A program made the position numbers and the translations under genes. This document shows positions 55,011-63,867 of a DNA stretch of 64,000 nucleotides, piece after piece. This stretch comes from Aliamphritea hakodatensis. GTDB lineage: Bacteria; Pseudomonadota; Gammaproteobacteria; Pseudomonadales; Balneatricaceae. The DNA lies in the NCBI RefSeq assembly GCF_024347195.1, contig NZ_AP025281.1, positions 806,001 to 870,000 on the forward strand, in the 5' to 3' direction. Under the pieces are notes generated by a model that was not told the DNA's origin, ran no database searches, and saw only the letters and a program-made list of their open reading frames with translations. Each line of letters opens with the position of its first letter. The stretch's first letter is position 1.

Positions 55011-55140
55011 GGCGCAAATCCCCCTGTCTGTTTAGGCTGATGTGCAAACAGTGCCTTTAAATTGCTGCCGTTTACGGACATCGGTTTACGGGCATTTCTT
55101 ACGAGCTTTGCATGTCTGATCTTTGCCAGGGGGCCGGTCA

Positions 55141-56526
55141 ATGGATTTTCTGCCAATTTTTTATAATCTTCAGCAACAACGCTGCCTGTTGGTTGGCGGT
55201 GGGGATGTCGCACTGCGTAAAGCCAGTTTACTGGTCAGCGCGGGCGCTAAACTCTGTGTCGTTGCACCGCAACTGTGTCCGGATCTTGAAACCCTGATTC
55301 ATGAACACGGCGGCGAGTATTACCCGACCGACTACACGGCCGCCCATCTGGAAGGGGTGGTGCTGGTTATCTCGGCCATCGAGGATCAGGCTGTGGATGA
55401 ACAGGTTTCTGCTGATGCCAAACAGCAGGGGCTGCCGGTGAATGTTGTGGATAAGCCAGCCCTGAGTAACTTTATCATTCCTGCGGTCATTGACCGTTCA
55501 CCCATTGTTATGGCGGTGTCCAGTGGTGGACAGTCACCGGTTCTGGCCCGTCTGCTGCGGGGCAAGCTGGAGTCCATGATTCCAGCCAGTTACGGGCGGT
55601 TGGGGCAGCTGGCCGGGCGTTTCCGTGAGCAGGTGAAAGCCCGTTTTGAAACCCTGAATCAGCGCCGGGTATTCTGGGAGTCTGTCCTGCAGGGGCCGGT
55701 GGCTGAAATGATATTTGCCGGCAAGGACCGTCAGGCTGAGCGTTTGCTGGAGCAAGCTCTGGAAGAGGGCAGTACGGGCCATTCTGACGGCGAGGTTTAT
55801 CTGGTCGGCGGCGGGCCGGGTGACCCTGATTTGCTGACGTTTAAAGCCCTGCGGCTGATGCAGCAGGCAGATGTGGTTGTGTATGACCGTCTGGTATCCC
55901 ACCGGGTGCTGGACCTGTGTCGCCGGGACGCTGACCGGGTGTTCGTCGGGAAAAACTGCAACCAGCACGTGATTTCTCAGGAAGACATTAATGCCTTGTT
56001 GGTTAAGCTGGCGAAAGAGGGCAAGCGGGTATTGCGGCTGAAGGGCGGTGATCCGTTTATTTTTGGCCGGGGTGGCGAAGAAATCGGTGAGCTGATGGCG
56101 GAAGATATTCCCTTTCAGGTGGTGCCGGGCATTACCTCGGCGTCCGGCTGTGCGGCATACGCCGGCATCCCGCTGACCCATCAGAACTATGCCCAGTCTG
56201 TCCGTTTCGTGACCGGGCATTTGAAGGATGGTCACTGCGATTTACCCTGGCCGGAGCTGGTGCGTGAACACCAGACGCTGGTGATCTATATGGGGCTGCT
56301 GAGCCTGACACAGATCTGTGAACAGCTGATGCGTCATGGTATGTCTCCGCGAATGCCAATTGCGCTGGTGGAAAACGGTACCTTGCCCGAGCAGCGTATT
56401 CTGACCGGTACCCTTGCGGATATTGCTGATCAGGCAGCGGTGACTGATTTTCAGCCGCCGGCGCTGATTATCATCGGTAAGGTAGTTGCCCTGCGTGACC
56501 GGCTGGACTGGTACAGCCAGAGCTGA
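55141..56526 (+). CDS. cysG: Siroheme synthase CysG (trifunctional)
   Basis: Converts uroporphyrinogen III to siroheme: methylation, oxidation and iron insertion. Product of 461 residues. The N-terminal dehydrogenase/ferrochelatase part has LLVGGGDVALRKASLL and SSGGQSPVLARLLRGKLES. The C-terminal methyltransferase part (from about 215) has YLVGGGPGDPDLLTFKALR and LRLKGGDPFIFGRGGEE. An extended frame from 55123 is not needed. Siroheme is the precursor of heme d1, and the FNR box plus position between norD and nirE suggest this copy serves denitrification. Confidence 0.94.
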   Translation: MDFLPIFYNLQQQRCLLVGGGDVALRKASLLVSAGAKLCVVAPQLCPDLETLIHEHGGEYYPTDYTAAHLEGVVLVISAIEDQAVDEQVSADAKQQGLPVNVVDKPALSNFIIPAVIDRSPIVMAVSSGGQSPVLARLLRGKLESMIPASYGRLGQLAGRFREQVKARFETLNQRRVFWESVLQGPVAEMIFAGKDRQAERLLEQALEEGSTGHSDGEVYLVGGGPGDPDLLTFKALRLMQQADVVVYDRLVSHRVLDLCRRDADRVFVGKNCNQHVISQEDINALLVKLAKEGKRVLRLKGGDPFIFGRGGEEIGELMAEDIPFQVVPGITSASGCAAYAGIPLTHQNYAQSVRFVTGHLKDGHCDLPWPELVREHQTLVIYMGLLSLTQICEQLMRHGMSPRMPIALVENGTLPEQRILTGTLADIADQAAVTDFQPPALIIIGKVVALRDRLDWYSQS

Positions 56527-56634
56527 TACGCATTTCTTTTGTTGTTTCCTTAAATCGCTGTCCGGCTTGTTACTTGTTGTTTTGCAAGTATTTATTTGGC
56601 GGGTCGGACACGCTTTCAGCTAATTTATAATCTT

Positions 56635-56676
56635 TTGATTTTTGTCAATGTGGCTGACAGGGCTGCTGCGTACACT
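56635..56676 (+). promoter_or_regulatory. FNR/DNR-dependent promoter of nirE operon
   Basis: TTGAT-TTTT-GTCAA at 56635-56648 and a -10 TACACT at 56671-56676. Box centre at 56641.5 and start near 56683 give the class II spacing of -41.5. It shows that the upstream in-frame start at 56642 is not coding and sets the nirE start further downstream. Confidence 0.78.
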
Positions 56677-56713
56677 GGATTTGTCTTCCAATCACAGTCA
56701 GAAGGAATGTGAT

Positions 56714-57559
56714 ATGAGCTTGCCTGAAACTGATAATTCTCCGTCTGCTAAGGAGAATAAAACACGCAGCCTTAAGAGCAATGCCTGTGTATATCTGGTG
56801 GGTGCCGGTCCCGGCGATCCTGAGTTACTGACTGTGAAAGCACAGCGCCTGATCCGCGAGGCTGATGCGGTGGTGTATGACCGCCTGGTGTCTGAAGAAA
56901 TCATTGCCCAGATTCCGGCAGGTGTCGCCCGTATTTATGTGGGTAAGGCCACTGGCCGTCATTCCCTGCCGCAGGATGAAATCAATCAGCTGCTGGTCAA
57001 ACTGGCAAAAGGCTACCGCCATATTGTGCGTCTGAAGGGCGGCGATCCGTTTATTTTTGGCCGTGGCAGCGAAGAGGCGGCGGTGCTGACTCAGAACAAT
57101 GTCCGTTTTGAAATTGTGCCCGGCATTACATCAGCAATGGCCTGTGCGGCTTATGCCGGTATTCCGCTGACTCACCGTGGTGTGGCCGACGGCGTGCACA
57201 TTGTGACCGGCCATCGCCAGAATGACGAAGGACTTGAACTGGATCTTGGCGCATTCAGCGACAGCCGCTGCACCCTGGCGGTGTATATGGGGCTGGCGAA
57301 TCTGACGCCGATTGTGAATGCAGTTCTGGCGGCAGGCCGTCCCGCATCCACACCGGTGGCGGTCATCGAAAAAGGCACTACGCCACAACAGCGCAGGGTT
57401 GTAACTGATCTTGCCCATCTGGTGGTAGATACGGCTGCAGCCGGCATTGCACCCCCGGCCATGGTCGTGATTGGGGATGTGGTGAATCTGGCGGCAACAC
57501 TGGACTGGTTTGAGCCGGCTGCTGAGCCGATAGAGCAACAGTCCCTGAGTCAGATGTAA
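56714..57559 (+). CDS. nirE: Uroporphyrinogen III C-methyltransferase NirE
   Basis: SAM-dependent methylation of uroporphyrinogen III to precorrin-2 for heme d1. The 281-residue product from ATG 56714 (AAGGA upstream) has YLVGAGPGDPELLTVKAQR, YVGKATGRHSLPQDEIN and VRLKGGDPFIFGRGSEEA. It duplicates the methyltransferase domain of the adjacent CysG. First gene of the tightly packed nirE-nirN unit. Confidence 0.92.
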   Translation: MSLPETDNSPSAKENKTRSLKSNACVYLVGAGPGDPELLTVKAQRLIREADAVVYDRLVSEEIIAQIPAGVARIYVGKATGRHSLPQDEINQLLVKLAKGYRHIVRLKGGDPFIFGRGSEEAAVLTQNNVRFEIVPGITSAMACAAYAGIPLTHRGVADGVHIVTGHRQNDEGLELDLGAFSDSRCTLAVYMGLANLTPIVNAVLAAGRPASTPVAVIEKGTTPQQRRVVTDLAHLVVDTAAAGIAPPAMVVIGDVVNLAATLDWFEPAAEPIEQQSLSQM

Positions 57560-57591
57560 TTTATCCGCTGTAAAAGGGAGATGTGAAGAAT

Positions 57592-57936
57592 ATGAAGTAT
57601 TTAGCTGTTCTGACTATCTGCTTTTCCACTCTGAGCCTGGCGCAGGCCGGCTCGTCCGCTGACGGTGTACAGCCAGCAGCCCTAAGCGCAGAGCGGCAGG
57701 CAGAGCTGTCCCACTTACTCAGACATGACTGTGGCTCCTGCCACGGGATGACCCTCAAAGGAGGGCTGGGGCCGGCATTAACCCCGGATGTTCTGAGTAA
57801 CAAACCGGAAGAATATCTTTTTCATGTCATCAGCTATGGCCGTCAGGGAACGCCAATGCCTCCCTGGCAGGGCATTCTCAGTGATGATGATATCCGCTGG
57901 CTGGTAGACGCACTTAAGGAAGGTGTTGATTCATGA
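57592..57936 (+). CDS. nirC: Periplasmic monoheme cytochrome c, NirC-like
   Basis: 114 residues with a signal peptide (about 1-19, SLAQA), one heme site CGSCH at 47-51 and a probable Met ligand in GTPMPPWQGILSDDD. In Pseudomonas NirC is an electron carrier in heme d1/cd1 maturation. The assignment rests on position before nirF and size; another small cytochrome c551-type role is possible. ATG 57592 is preferred to GTG 57583, which is too close to GGGAG. Overlaps nirF by 4 nt. Confidence 0.78.
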   Translation: MKYLAVLTICFSTLSLAQAGSSADGVQPAALSAERQAELSHLLRHDCGSCHGMTLKGGLGPALTPDVLSNKPEEYLFHVISYGRQGTPMPPWQGILSDDDIRWLVDALKEGVDS

Positions 57937-59129
57937 ATATTAAGAACTGGCGCCGGCATGCGCTTAGCTGCTGTGTGGTACCGCTGTTAATCAGCTTTGC
58001 TTCTGTCAGCCATGCTGCCGAAGCCCGTGGTACCGGGGATCTGGGTGTCATTATTGAACGTGCTACCGGCAGTGTGCAGGTGGTGGAACATACCGGTGGC
58101 TCGCAGCTTTATCAGGTTGAAGGGCTGGGGGATTTATCCCATGCCTCTATCGTGTTTTCCCGTGATGAACGTTTCGCCTATGTGTTCGGCAGGGACGGTG
58201 GATTAACCAAGGTGGATATCCTCAGCGGCAAAATTGATAAGCGGGTGTTACAGGGCGGTAACAGCATTGGTGGGGCAATCTCTGAAGACGGCACGCTGGT
58301 CGCGGTTTCAAACTATGAGCCCGGCGGCGTGAAAATCTTCAATGCCCGGACACTGGCGCTGGTGGCTGATATCCCGGCGGTCGGGGCGAACGGTGTGCAA
58401 TCTAAAGTGGTCGGGCTGGTGGATGCGCCGGATAACCGCTTTGTGTTCAGCCTCTATGAATCCGATGAGATCTGGATTGCTGATGTTTCTGAGCCGGCAA
58501 CCCCTCAAATTACCAAATTTACAGACATCGGCCGTCAGCCTTACGACGCGCTGATTACCCCGGACGGTCGCTATTACATCGCCGGTCTGTTTGGCGAAGA
58601 TGGCATGGCGCTGGTGGATCTGTGGTATCCGGAAAAAGGTGCCCGCCGGATTCTGGATGGCTATGGCCGCGGCGAAGAGAAACTGCCGGTGTATAAGATG
58701 CCCCATCTGGAAGGCTGGGCGATTGCAGGGGATTACGCCTTTGTACCTGCAGTGGGCCATAACCAGGTGATCGTGGTGGACCGTAAAAGCTGGCAGCAGG
58801 TCGGCAAGATCCCGGTCCATGGCCAGCCAATTTTTGTCATGGCCCGGCCGGGCGGACGGCATATGTGGGTGAATTTTGCTTACCCCAATAACGATACCCT
58901 GCAGGTAATTGATACCGAAAGTCAGGAAATCATCCAAACACTGAAGCCGGGTAAAGCCGTATTGCATATGGAATTTACGCCGAAGGGAGACAAAGTCTGG
59001 GCGTCTGTCCGGGATGATGATCAGGTACAGATTTACGACACCAAAAGTTTTGAAAAACTTGATCAGTTACCGGTGGAAAAACCGTCCGGCATCTTCTTTA
59101 CCAACCGTGCTCACACCATAGGGTTATGA
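57933..59129 (+). CDS. nirF: NirF, heme d1 biosynthesis dehydrogenase
   Basis: Periplasmic eight-bladed propeller protein related to the d1 domain of NirS; acts late in heme d1 synthesis. The 398-residue product has a signal peptide (about 1-28, SVSHA) and the heme-ligand region VYKMPHLEGW. No lipobox Cys is seen, so unlike Pseudomonas aeruginosa NirF it would be soluble. Overlaps both neighbours by 4 nt. Confidence 0.93.
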   Translation: MNIKNWRRHALSCCVVPLLISFASVSHAAEARGTGDLGVIIERATGSVQVVEHTGGSQLYQVEGLGDLSHASIVFSRDERFAYVFGRDGGLTKVDILSGKIDKRVLQGGNSIGGAISEDGTLVAVSNYEPGGVKIFNARTLALVADIPAVGANGVQSKVVGLVDAPDNRFVFSLYESDEIWIADVSEPATPQITKFTDIGRQPYDALITPDGRYYIAGLFGEDGMALVDLWYPEKGARRILDGYGRGEEKLPVYKMPHLEGWAIAGDYAFVPAVGHNQVIVVDRKSWQQVGKIPVHGQPIFVMARPGGRHMWVNFAYPNNDTLQVIDTESQEIIQTLKPGKAVLHMEFTPKGDKVWASVRDDDQVQIYDTKSFEKLDQLPVEKPSGIFFTNRAHTIGL

Positions 59130-60139
59130 TCATGAGTAGCCTGGAACAACGATTACTGAATAACTATCAGCGTAACTTTCCGCTGGTGCCTGAACCTTAT
59201 GACCAGTTGGCCAGCGAGCTGGGGTCTGACAGCCAGACTGTCCGGGACCTGCTCGCTGAATTACTGATGCGGGGTAAGGTCAGCCGGGTCGGTCCGGTTT
59301 TCAAGCCCCGTATGCTCGGCAGCAGTACTCTGGCTGCGATGAGCGTGCCGCAGGAGATGCTGACCGAGGTGGCCACGCTGGTGAATGGCTACCCGGAAGT
59401 GAACCATAACTATGAGCGTGAGCACCGGCTGAATCTGTGGTTTGTCGCTGTCGCAGCGGATCAGGAAAAGCTGCAGCAGGTGCTTGGCGGTATTGAATCC
59501 CGCAGCGGCTATGAGGTGATGAGCCTGCCTCTGCTGAAGGAATATCACATTGATCTGGGCTTCCGGATGGATGCCGGCGACAAACAAAAAGTTGCCACCA
59601 GTCCGGCGCAGAAAAATACCGACTGCAGCTTTGATCCTGCCTTACACGGTTCACTGATTGCAGCAATTCAGACCGGGCTGCCACTCACAGAACGGCCTTA
59701 CCTGACGGTCGGCGAACAGCTCGGACTCTCGGAAGACACCGTCATTGAGACACTTTCAGAAATGCAGTCTGCGGGCATTATTCGCCGTTTTGGCGTGATT
59801 GTCCGCCATCATGAGCTGGGCTACCGGGCCAATGCGATGTTGGTGTGGGACGTGCCGGATGATCAGGTAGATGAACTGGGACAGCAACTGAGTGCCGAGC
59901 AGAAGGTAACCCTTTGTTATCAGCGCCCCAGAATCAAGCCGCGCTGGCCGTATAACCTGTTCAGCATGATTCATGGCAAAAGCCGTGATGAAGTGATGGC
60001 TTACGTGGATGATCTGGTGGATAAACTGGCGCTGAAAGATACCCCTTACGAAGTGTTGTTTTCACTGCAACGGTTTAAGCAGTGCGGTGCGAAATACATC
60101 GTTCAGGAAGATACACATCAACAGGCGGTGTTGCGATGA
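59126..60139 (+). CDS. nirDL: NirDL fusion, siroheme decarboxylase
   Basis: Cytosolic protein of 337 residues with two AsnC/Lrp-like modules: NirD-type at about 1-150 (NHNYEREHRLNLWFVAV) and NirL-type at about 165-337 (LCYQRPRIKPRWPYNLFSMI). Separate nirD and nirL occur in some pseudomonads; the fusion is known from Paracoccus and others. With NirG and NirH it removes two acetate carboxyls from siroheme. ATG 59132 is an alternative start. Confidence 0.92.
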   Translation: MIMSSLEQRLLNNYQRNFPLVPEPYDQLASELGSDSQTVRDLLAELLMRGKVSRVGPVFKPRMLGSSTLAAMSVPQEMLTEVATLVNGYPEVNHNYEREHRLNLWFVAVAADQEKLQQVLGGIESRSGYEVMSLPLLKEYHIDLGFRMDAGDKQKVATSPAQKNTDCSFDPALHGSLIAAIQTGLPLTERPYLTVGEQLGLSEDTVIETLSEMQSAGIIRRFGVIVRHHELGYRANAMLVWDVPDDQVDELGQQLSAEQKVTLCYQRPRIKPRWPYNLFSMIHGKSRDEVMAYVDDLVDKLALKDTPYEVLFSLQRFKQCGAKYIVQEDTHQQAVLR

Positions 60140-60615
60140 ACGACCTGAATACCGTCGCTCCGGCTGACGCGCTGGATGCGCTGGATAAGCGCATTATCAA
60201 TACGCTGCAACGCAGTTTTCCGGTGTGTGATCATCCCTTTGCGGTGGTGGCTGAACAGCTCGGTACGACAGAAGGTGAGCTGATCAGCCGGTTACAGCGG
60301 TTACGCGAAGATAAAATCCTCAGCCGTTTTGGCCCTCTGTATAACGCTGACCGCTTTGACGGTGCTGTCAGCCTGTGTGCTATCGCGGTGCCTCAGGCGC
60401 GGTTCGATGAAGTGGCTGAGCAGGTGAATGCCTTTCCCCAGGTGGCACACAATTATGAGCGGGATCATGAACTGAATATGTGGTTTGTGGCCGCCACTGA
60501 GAGCTGGCAGGAACTGGAAGACACTCTGGCGGCTATAGAAGCTGAAACCGGCCTGATAGTCCGGAATATGCCTAAATTACACGAGTTTTATGTGGGGCTG
60601 TATTTTGAAATCTGA
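60136..60615 (+). CDS. nirG: NirG, siroheme decarboxylase subunit
   Basis: 159 residues, paralog of the NirD module: AHNYERDHELNMWFVAAT matches the D-type motif. An N-terminal winged helix (about 20-70) is followed by the AsnC ligand-binding-type domain. ATG 60136 overlaps the nirDL stop (ATGA); a longer frame from 60082 is only inside nirDL. Confidence 0.9.
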   Translation: MNDLNTVAPADALDALDKRIINTLQRSFPVCDHPFAVVAEQLGTTEGELISRLQRLREDKILSRFGPLYNADRFDGAVSLCAIAVPQARFDEVAEQVNAFPQVAHNYERDHELNMWFVAATESWQELEDTLAAIEAETGLIVRNMPKLHEFYVGLYFEI

Positions 60616-61096
60616 CGCAGAATTACAGGTGCTGGACCGGGACATTATTCTTAAAACCCAGGCCGGATTGCCCCTGATAGCCGAGCCGTATAAGCAGATC
60701 GCTGCTGAACTGGATATTGATGCCGAACTGCTGATGCAGCGGATCAGAATTATGCAGGATGACGGCCGCATCCGACGTATCGGCGCGGTGCCGAATCATT
60801 ACCGGCTGGGCTATACCGGCAATGGTATGTCCGTCTGGGATGTACCCGATGAGAAGGTGCATGAACTGGGGGAAATGATCGGGGCGCTGGATTATGTCAG
60901 CCACTGTTATCACCGCCCGCGGTTTTTGCCTGACTGGCCGTACAACCTGTTTGCCATGGTGCACGGTCGCAGCCGCGAAGAAGTCATTGAAAAAGCACAA
61001 AAAATAGCGGATTTACTGGGAGAGCACTGCCGTCGCAGAGATGTTCTGTTCAGTAGCCGAATCTTAAAGAAAACCGGAATCCGCATTGGAGGCTGA
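60605..61096 (+). CDS. nirH: NirH, siroheme decarboxylase subunit
   Basis: About 163 residues, paralog of the NirL module: SHCYHRPRFLPDWPYNLFAM matches the L-type motif. I choose TTG 60605 because GGGG lies 8 nt upstream; ATG 60590 would add five residues. It overlaps nirG by 11 nt and precedes nirJ by 3 bp. Confidence 0.88.
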   Translation: MKSDAELQVLDRDIILKTQAGLPLIAEPYKQIAAELDIDAELLMQRIRIMQDDGRIRRIGAVPNHYRLGYTGNGMSVWDVPDEKVHELGEMIGALDYVSHCYHRPRFLPDWPYNLFAMVHGRSREEVIEKAQKIADLLGEHCRRRDVLFSSRILKKTGIRIGG

Positions 61097-61099
61097 ACC

Positions 61100-62311
61100 A
61101 TGTTTCGTATCTCTCAGTATATGCAGGAGCTTGTCAATCCAACTCCGATAGGCCCTAAGCGTAACCCGCCGGGCCCGGTGGTTATCTGGAATCTGGTGCG
61201 CCGCTGCAACCTTGCCTGTAAACACTGTTATTCAATTTCTGCCGACGTAGATTTTCCCGGCGAACTTACGACCACTCAGGTTGTGGATGTCATGAAAGAT
61301 CTGCGCAGCTTTAAAGTGCCGGTGCTGATTTTATCCGGCGGTGAACCGTTATTGCGTCCGGATATTCTGGATATCTCTCATCAGGCTAAAGCCATGGGCT
61401 TCTATGTGGCGCTGTCTACCAACGGCACCCTGATCGATGAATCCAACATCGAAGCGCTGGCCGCAGTGGGATACGACTACCTGGGGATAAGCATTGACGG
61501 TGTGCGGGAAACCCATGATGAGTTTCGCCAGAAACAGGGGGCGTTTGACGCGTCTTTCAAAGGGTTGCAACTGTGCCGGGAAGCGGGTATTAAAGTCGGT
61601 ATGCGCTTCTCCATCACTCAGGATAACTCCCATGAATTACCCTACCTGCTGGATGTGATGGATGAGGAAAAGGTCGACAAGTTCTACTTGTCTCACCTCA
61701 ATTACGGCGGCCGGGGTAACCGTCACCGGGGGCATGATGCGGTTCATCAGATTACCCGCGAAGCGCTGGATCTGCTGTTCGAACGCTGCTGGGAAGATGT
61801 TCAGGCAGGCCGTCACCGGGAGTTTGTGACCGGCAATAACGATGCTGACGGTGTGTATTTCCTGCACTGGGTGCAGCGCCATTTTCCGGACCGCTACGAA
61901 CATATGCGGGCCAAACTGTCCCAGTGGGGCGGTAACTCTTCCGGTGTCAATGTGGCCAATATCGATAATCTGGGCAATGTACATCCGGATACCTTCTGGT
62001 GGAATTACAACCTGGGCAATGTGCTGGAACGGCCGTTTTCAGAAATCTGGCAGGATACCAGTGATCCGCTGATGGCCGGTTTTAAAGCTGAAGAACGTTG
62101 CCTGGGCGGCCGCTGCGGCGTGTGTACTTATAAGGATGTCTGTGGCGGAAATACCCGTGTCCGGGCGTTCCAGACAACCGGTGATCCATGGTGGGAAGAT
62201 CCTGCCTGCTATCTGGATGATCAGGAGCTGGGGGTTAATCTGGCGGACTATGAAGCAGAAAAACCCGTAAAAATGGATCTGAATGTGCGGAGGATTCGCT
62301 TTGCCAGCTAA
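61100..62311 (+). CDS. nirJ: NirJ, radical SAM enzyme of heme d1 biosynthesis
   Basis: Replaces two propionate side chains of didecarboxysiroheme by oxo groups. The 403-residue product has the radical SAM cluster Cys36-x3-Cys40-x2-Cys43 (RRCNLACKHCYS) and ILSGGEPLLRPD. A C-terminal SPASM-like Cys set appears in CLGGRCGVCTYKDVCGGN. Length and C terminus fit NirJ rather than AhbC/D. Confidence 0.95.
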   Translation: MFRISQYMQELVNPTPIGPKRNPPGPVVIWNLVRRCNLACKHCYSISADVDFPGELTTTQVVDVMKDLRSFKVPVLILSGGEPLLRPDILDISHQAKAMGFYVALSTNGTLIDESNIEALAAVGYDYLGISIDGVRETHDEFRQKQGAFDASFKGLQLCREAGIKVGMRFSITQDNSHELPYLLDVMDEEKVDKFYLSHLNYGGRGNRHRGHDAVHQITREALDLLFERCWEDVQAGRHREFVTGNNDADGVYFLHWVQRHFPDRYEHMRAKLSQWGGNSSGVNVANIDNLGNVHPDTFWWNYNLGNVLERPFSEIWQDTSDPLMAGFKAEERCLGGRCGVCTYKDVCGGNTRVRAFQTTGDPWWEDPACYLDDQELGVNLADYEAEKPVKMDLNVRRIRFAS

Positions 62312-63800
62312 ACATCTTTCTGTCTTGCTGCCGTTATTGCTCAGCGGGGCGGTTGCCGCAGCTGAACCGGATCCGGCACAGCTGTATCAGCAAAACTGTG
62401 CCGCCTGTCATGGCGCAGACCGGCTTGGTCTGATTGGCCCGGCACTGTTGCCGGAAAACTTAAAGCGGGTGAGAAAAAAGGCGGCGGTGAACTCGGTCAC
62501 CAACGGCTTGCCCGCCACACAAATGCCGGCGTTTGGCAATGTGCTCAGTGAAGCGGAAATTGCCAGTCTGGCGGACTATATCTATACCCCACTGGCAGAA
62601 GTGCCGCAGTGGAGTGAACAGGCGATTAAAGATAGCCATGTGATCTATAAGCCGGATCTGGTAACCGGTGATGCCAGCACTGCAACGCCGGTGTATACCG
62701 CAGATCCGCTGAACGTGTTTCTGGTGGTGGAAGCAGGCGATCACCATGTCTCGGTACTGGACGGTGATACCTTTGAACCCATTCACCGCTTTAAGTCCCG
62801 CTACGCTTTACACGGCGGGCCGAAGTATACGTCGGATGGCCGTTTTGTCTATTTTGCATCCCGGGATGGCTGGGTGACGAAATATGATATGTATAACCTG
62901 GAAGTGGTGGCGGAAGTCCGTGCAGGTATCAATGCCCGTAATGTGGCCGTGTCCGGGGATGACCGCTATGTGCTGGTAGGGAATTATCTGCCCCATACGC
63001 TGGTGGTGCTGGATGCCACTGACCTGAGCTTTGTAAAGACTATTCCGGTGGCGGATGAACAGGGAGAAAGTTCCCGGGTCAGTGCGGTATATGCTGCTGC
63101 TCCCCGGCAGAGTTTTATCGCTGCCCTGAAAGACTTTAAAGAAGTCTGGGAAATCAGTTATGCCCCGGAAACACCGTTACAGGTGACCCGCATTAAAATG
63201 GATGACTATCTGGACGACTTCTTCTTCGATCAGGCATATAACCACATCATGGGGGCTGCCCGAAACGCGAAGAATGGTCAGGTGATTGATCTGAACAGCC
63301 AGCAAAAAGCGGCGGATCTTGATCTGACCGGCATGCCTCATCTGGGATCCGGGATTACCTGGCCATATCAGGATACGACTGTACTGGCCACGCCCAATCT
63401 GAAGGAACACACGGTTACCTTTATTGATACGCAAAACTGGAAGACGATTAAGAAGATCGATACCAAAGGGCCGGGATTCTTTATGCGCAGCCATGAAAAT
63501 TCCCGTTACGCCTGGGTGGATGTTTTTGTCGGGCCGGATAAAGACGTCATGCACGTGATCGATAAGGAAACTCTGGAGATCGTTAAAACCCTGAAGCCTG
63601 AGCCGGGCAAAACCTCCGGACATATAGAATTCACCAAAGACGGCCGCTTTGCGCTGCTCAGTATCTGGGAAATGGACGGTGCAATTATTGTCTACGATGC
63701 CGAGACACTGGAGGAAGTAAAACGTTTACCGATGAAAAAGCCGGTCGGTAAATATAATGTGCACAATAAAATAACCCGTTCTGCGGGTACCAGTCATTAG
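62301..63800 (+). CDS. nirN: NirN, cytochrome c dehydrogenase of heme d1 maturation
   Basis: Periplasmic protein that oxidises dihydro-heme d1 to heme d1 and hands it to NirS. Product of 499 residues with a signal peptide (MPAKHLSVLLPLLLSGAVAA), cytochrome c domain with CAACH at 33-37 and a d1-type propeller (about 115-499). I choose TTG 62301, since GGAGG lies 7 nt upstream and gives a clean signal peptide; ATG 62283 adds six residues. It is distinguished from NirS by its place after nirJ and the short cytochrome part. It overlaps nirJ by 11 nt. Confidence 0.9.
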   Translation: MPAKHLSVLLPLLLSGAVAAAEPDPAQLYQQNCAACHGADRLGLIGPALLPENLKRVRKKAAVNSVTNGLPATQMPAFGNVLSEAEIASLADYIYTPLAEVPQWSEQAIKDSHVIYKPDLVTGDASTATPVYTADPLNVFLVVEAGDHHVSVLDGDTFEPIHRFKSRYALHGGPKYTSDGRFVYFASRDGWVTKYDMYNLEVVAEVRAGINARNVAVSGDDRYVLVGNYLPHTLVVLDATDLSFVKTIPVADEQGESSRVSAVYAAAPRQSFIAALKDFKEVWEISYAPETPLQVTRIKMDDYLDDFFFDQAYNHIMGAARNAKNGQVIDLNSQQKAADLDLTGMPHLGSGITWPYQDTTVLATPNLKEHTVTFIDTQNWKTIKKIDTKGPGFFMRSHENSRYAWVDVFVGPDKDVMHVIDKETLEIVKTLKPEPGKTSGHIEFTKDGRFALLSIWEMDGAIIVYDAETLEEVKRLPMKKPVGKYNVHNKITRSAGTSH

Positions 63801-63807
63801 AAAAATT

Positions 63808-63867
63808 TGCGAATAAATCCAGTGCACTTATTGTAATACTGGCATGAATGGACTGTTTTTATTCGCA
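63808..63867. repeat. Nested inverted repeat downstream of nirN
   Basis: TGCGAATAAA (63808-63817) and TTTATTCGCA (63858-63867) form a perfect 10-bp inverted repeat with a 40-nt interior. Inside, CCAGT (63819-63823) and ACTGG (63838-63842) form a second arm. Without a T-run it is not a standard terminator. The remaining 133 bp to the window end show no gene. Confidence 0.5.

Noticed and set aside
56642..56713. Longer nirE reading frame starting at 56642
   Set aside because: Its first codons lie within the FNR box and the -10 element; ATG 56714 has a proper Shine-Dalgarno.
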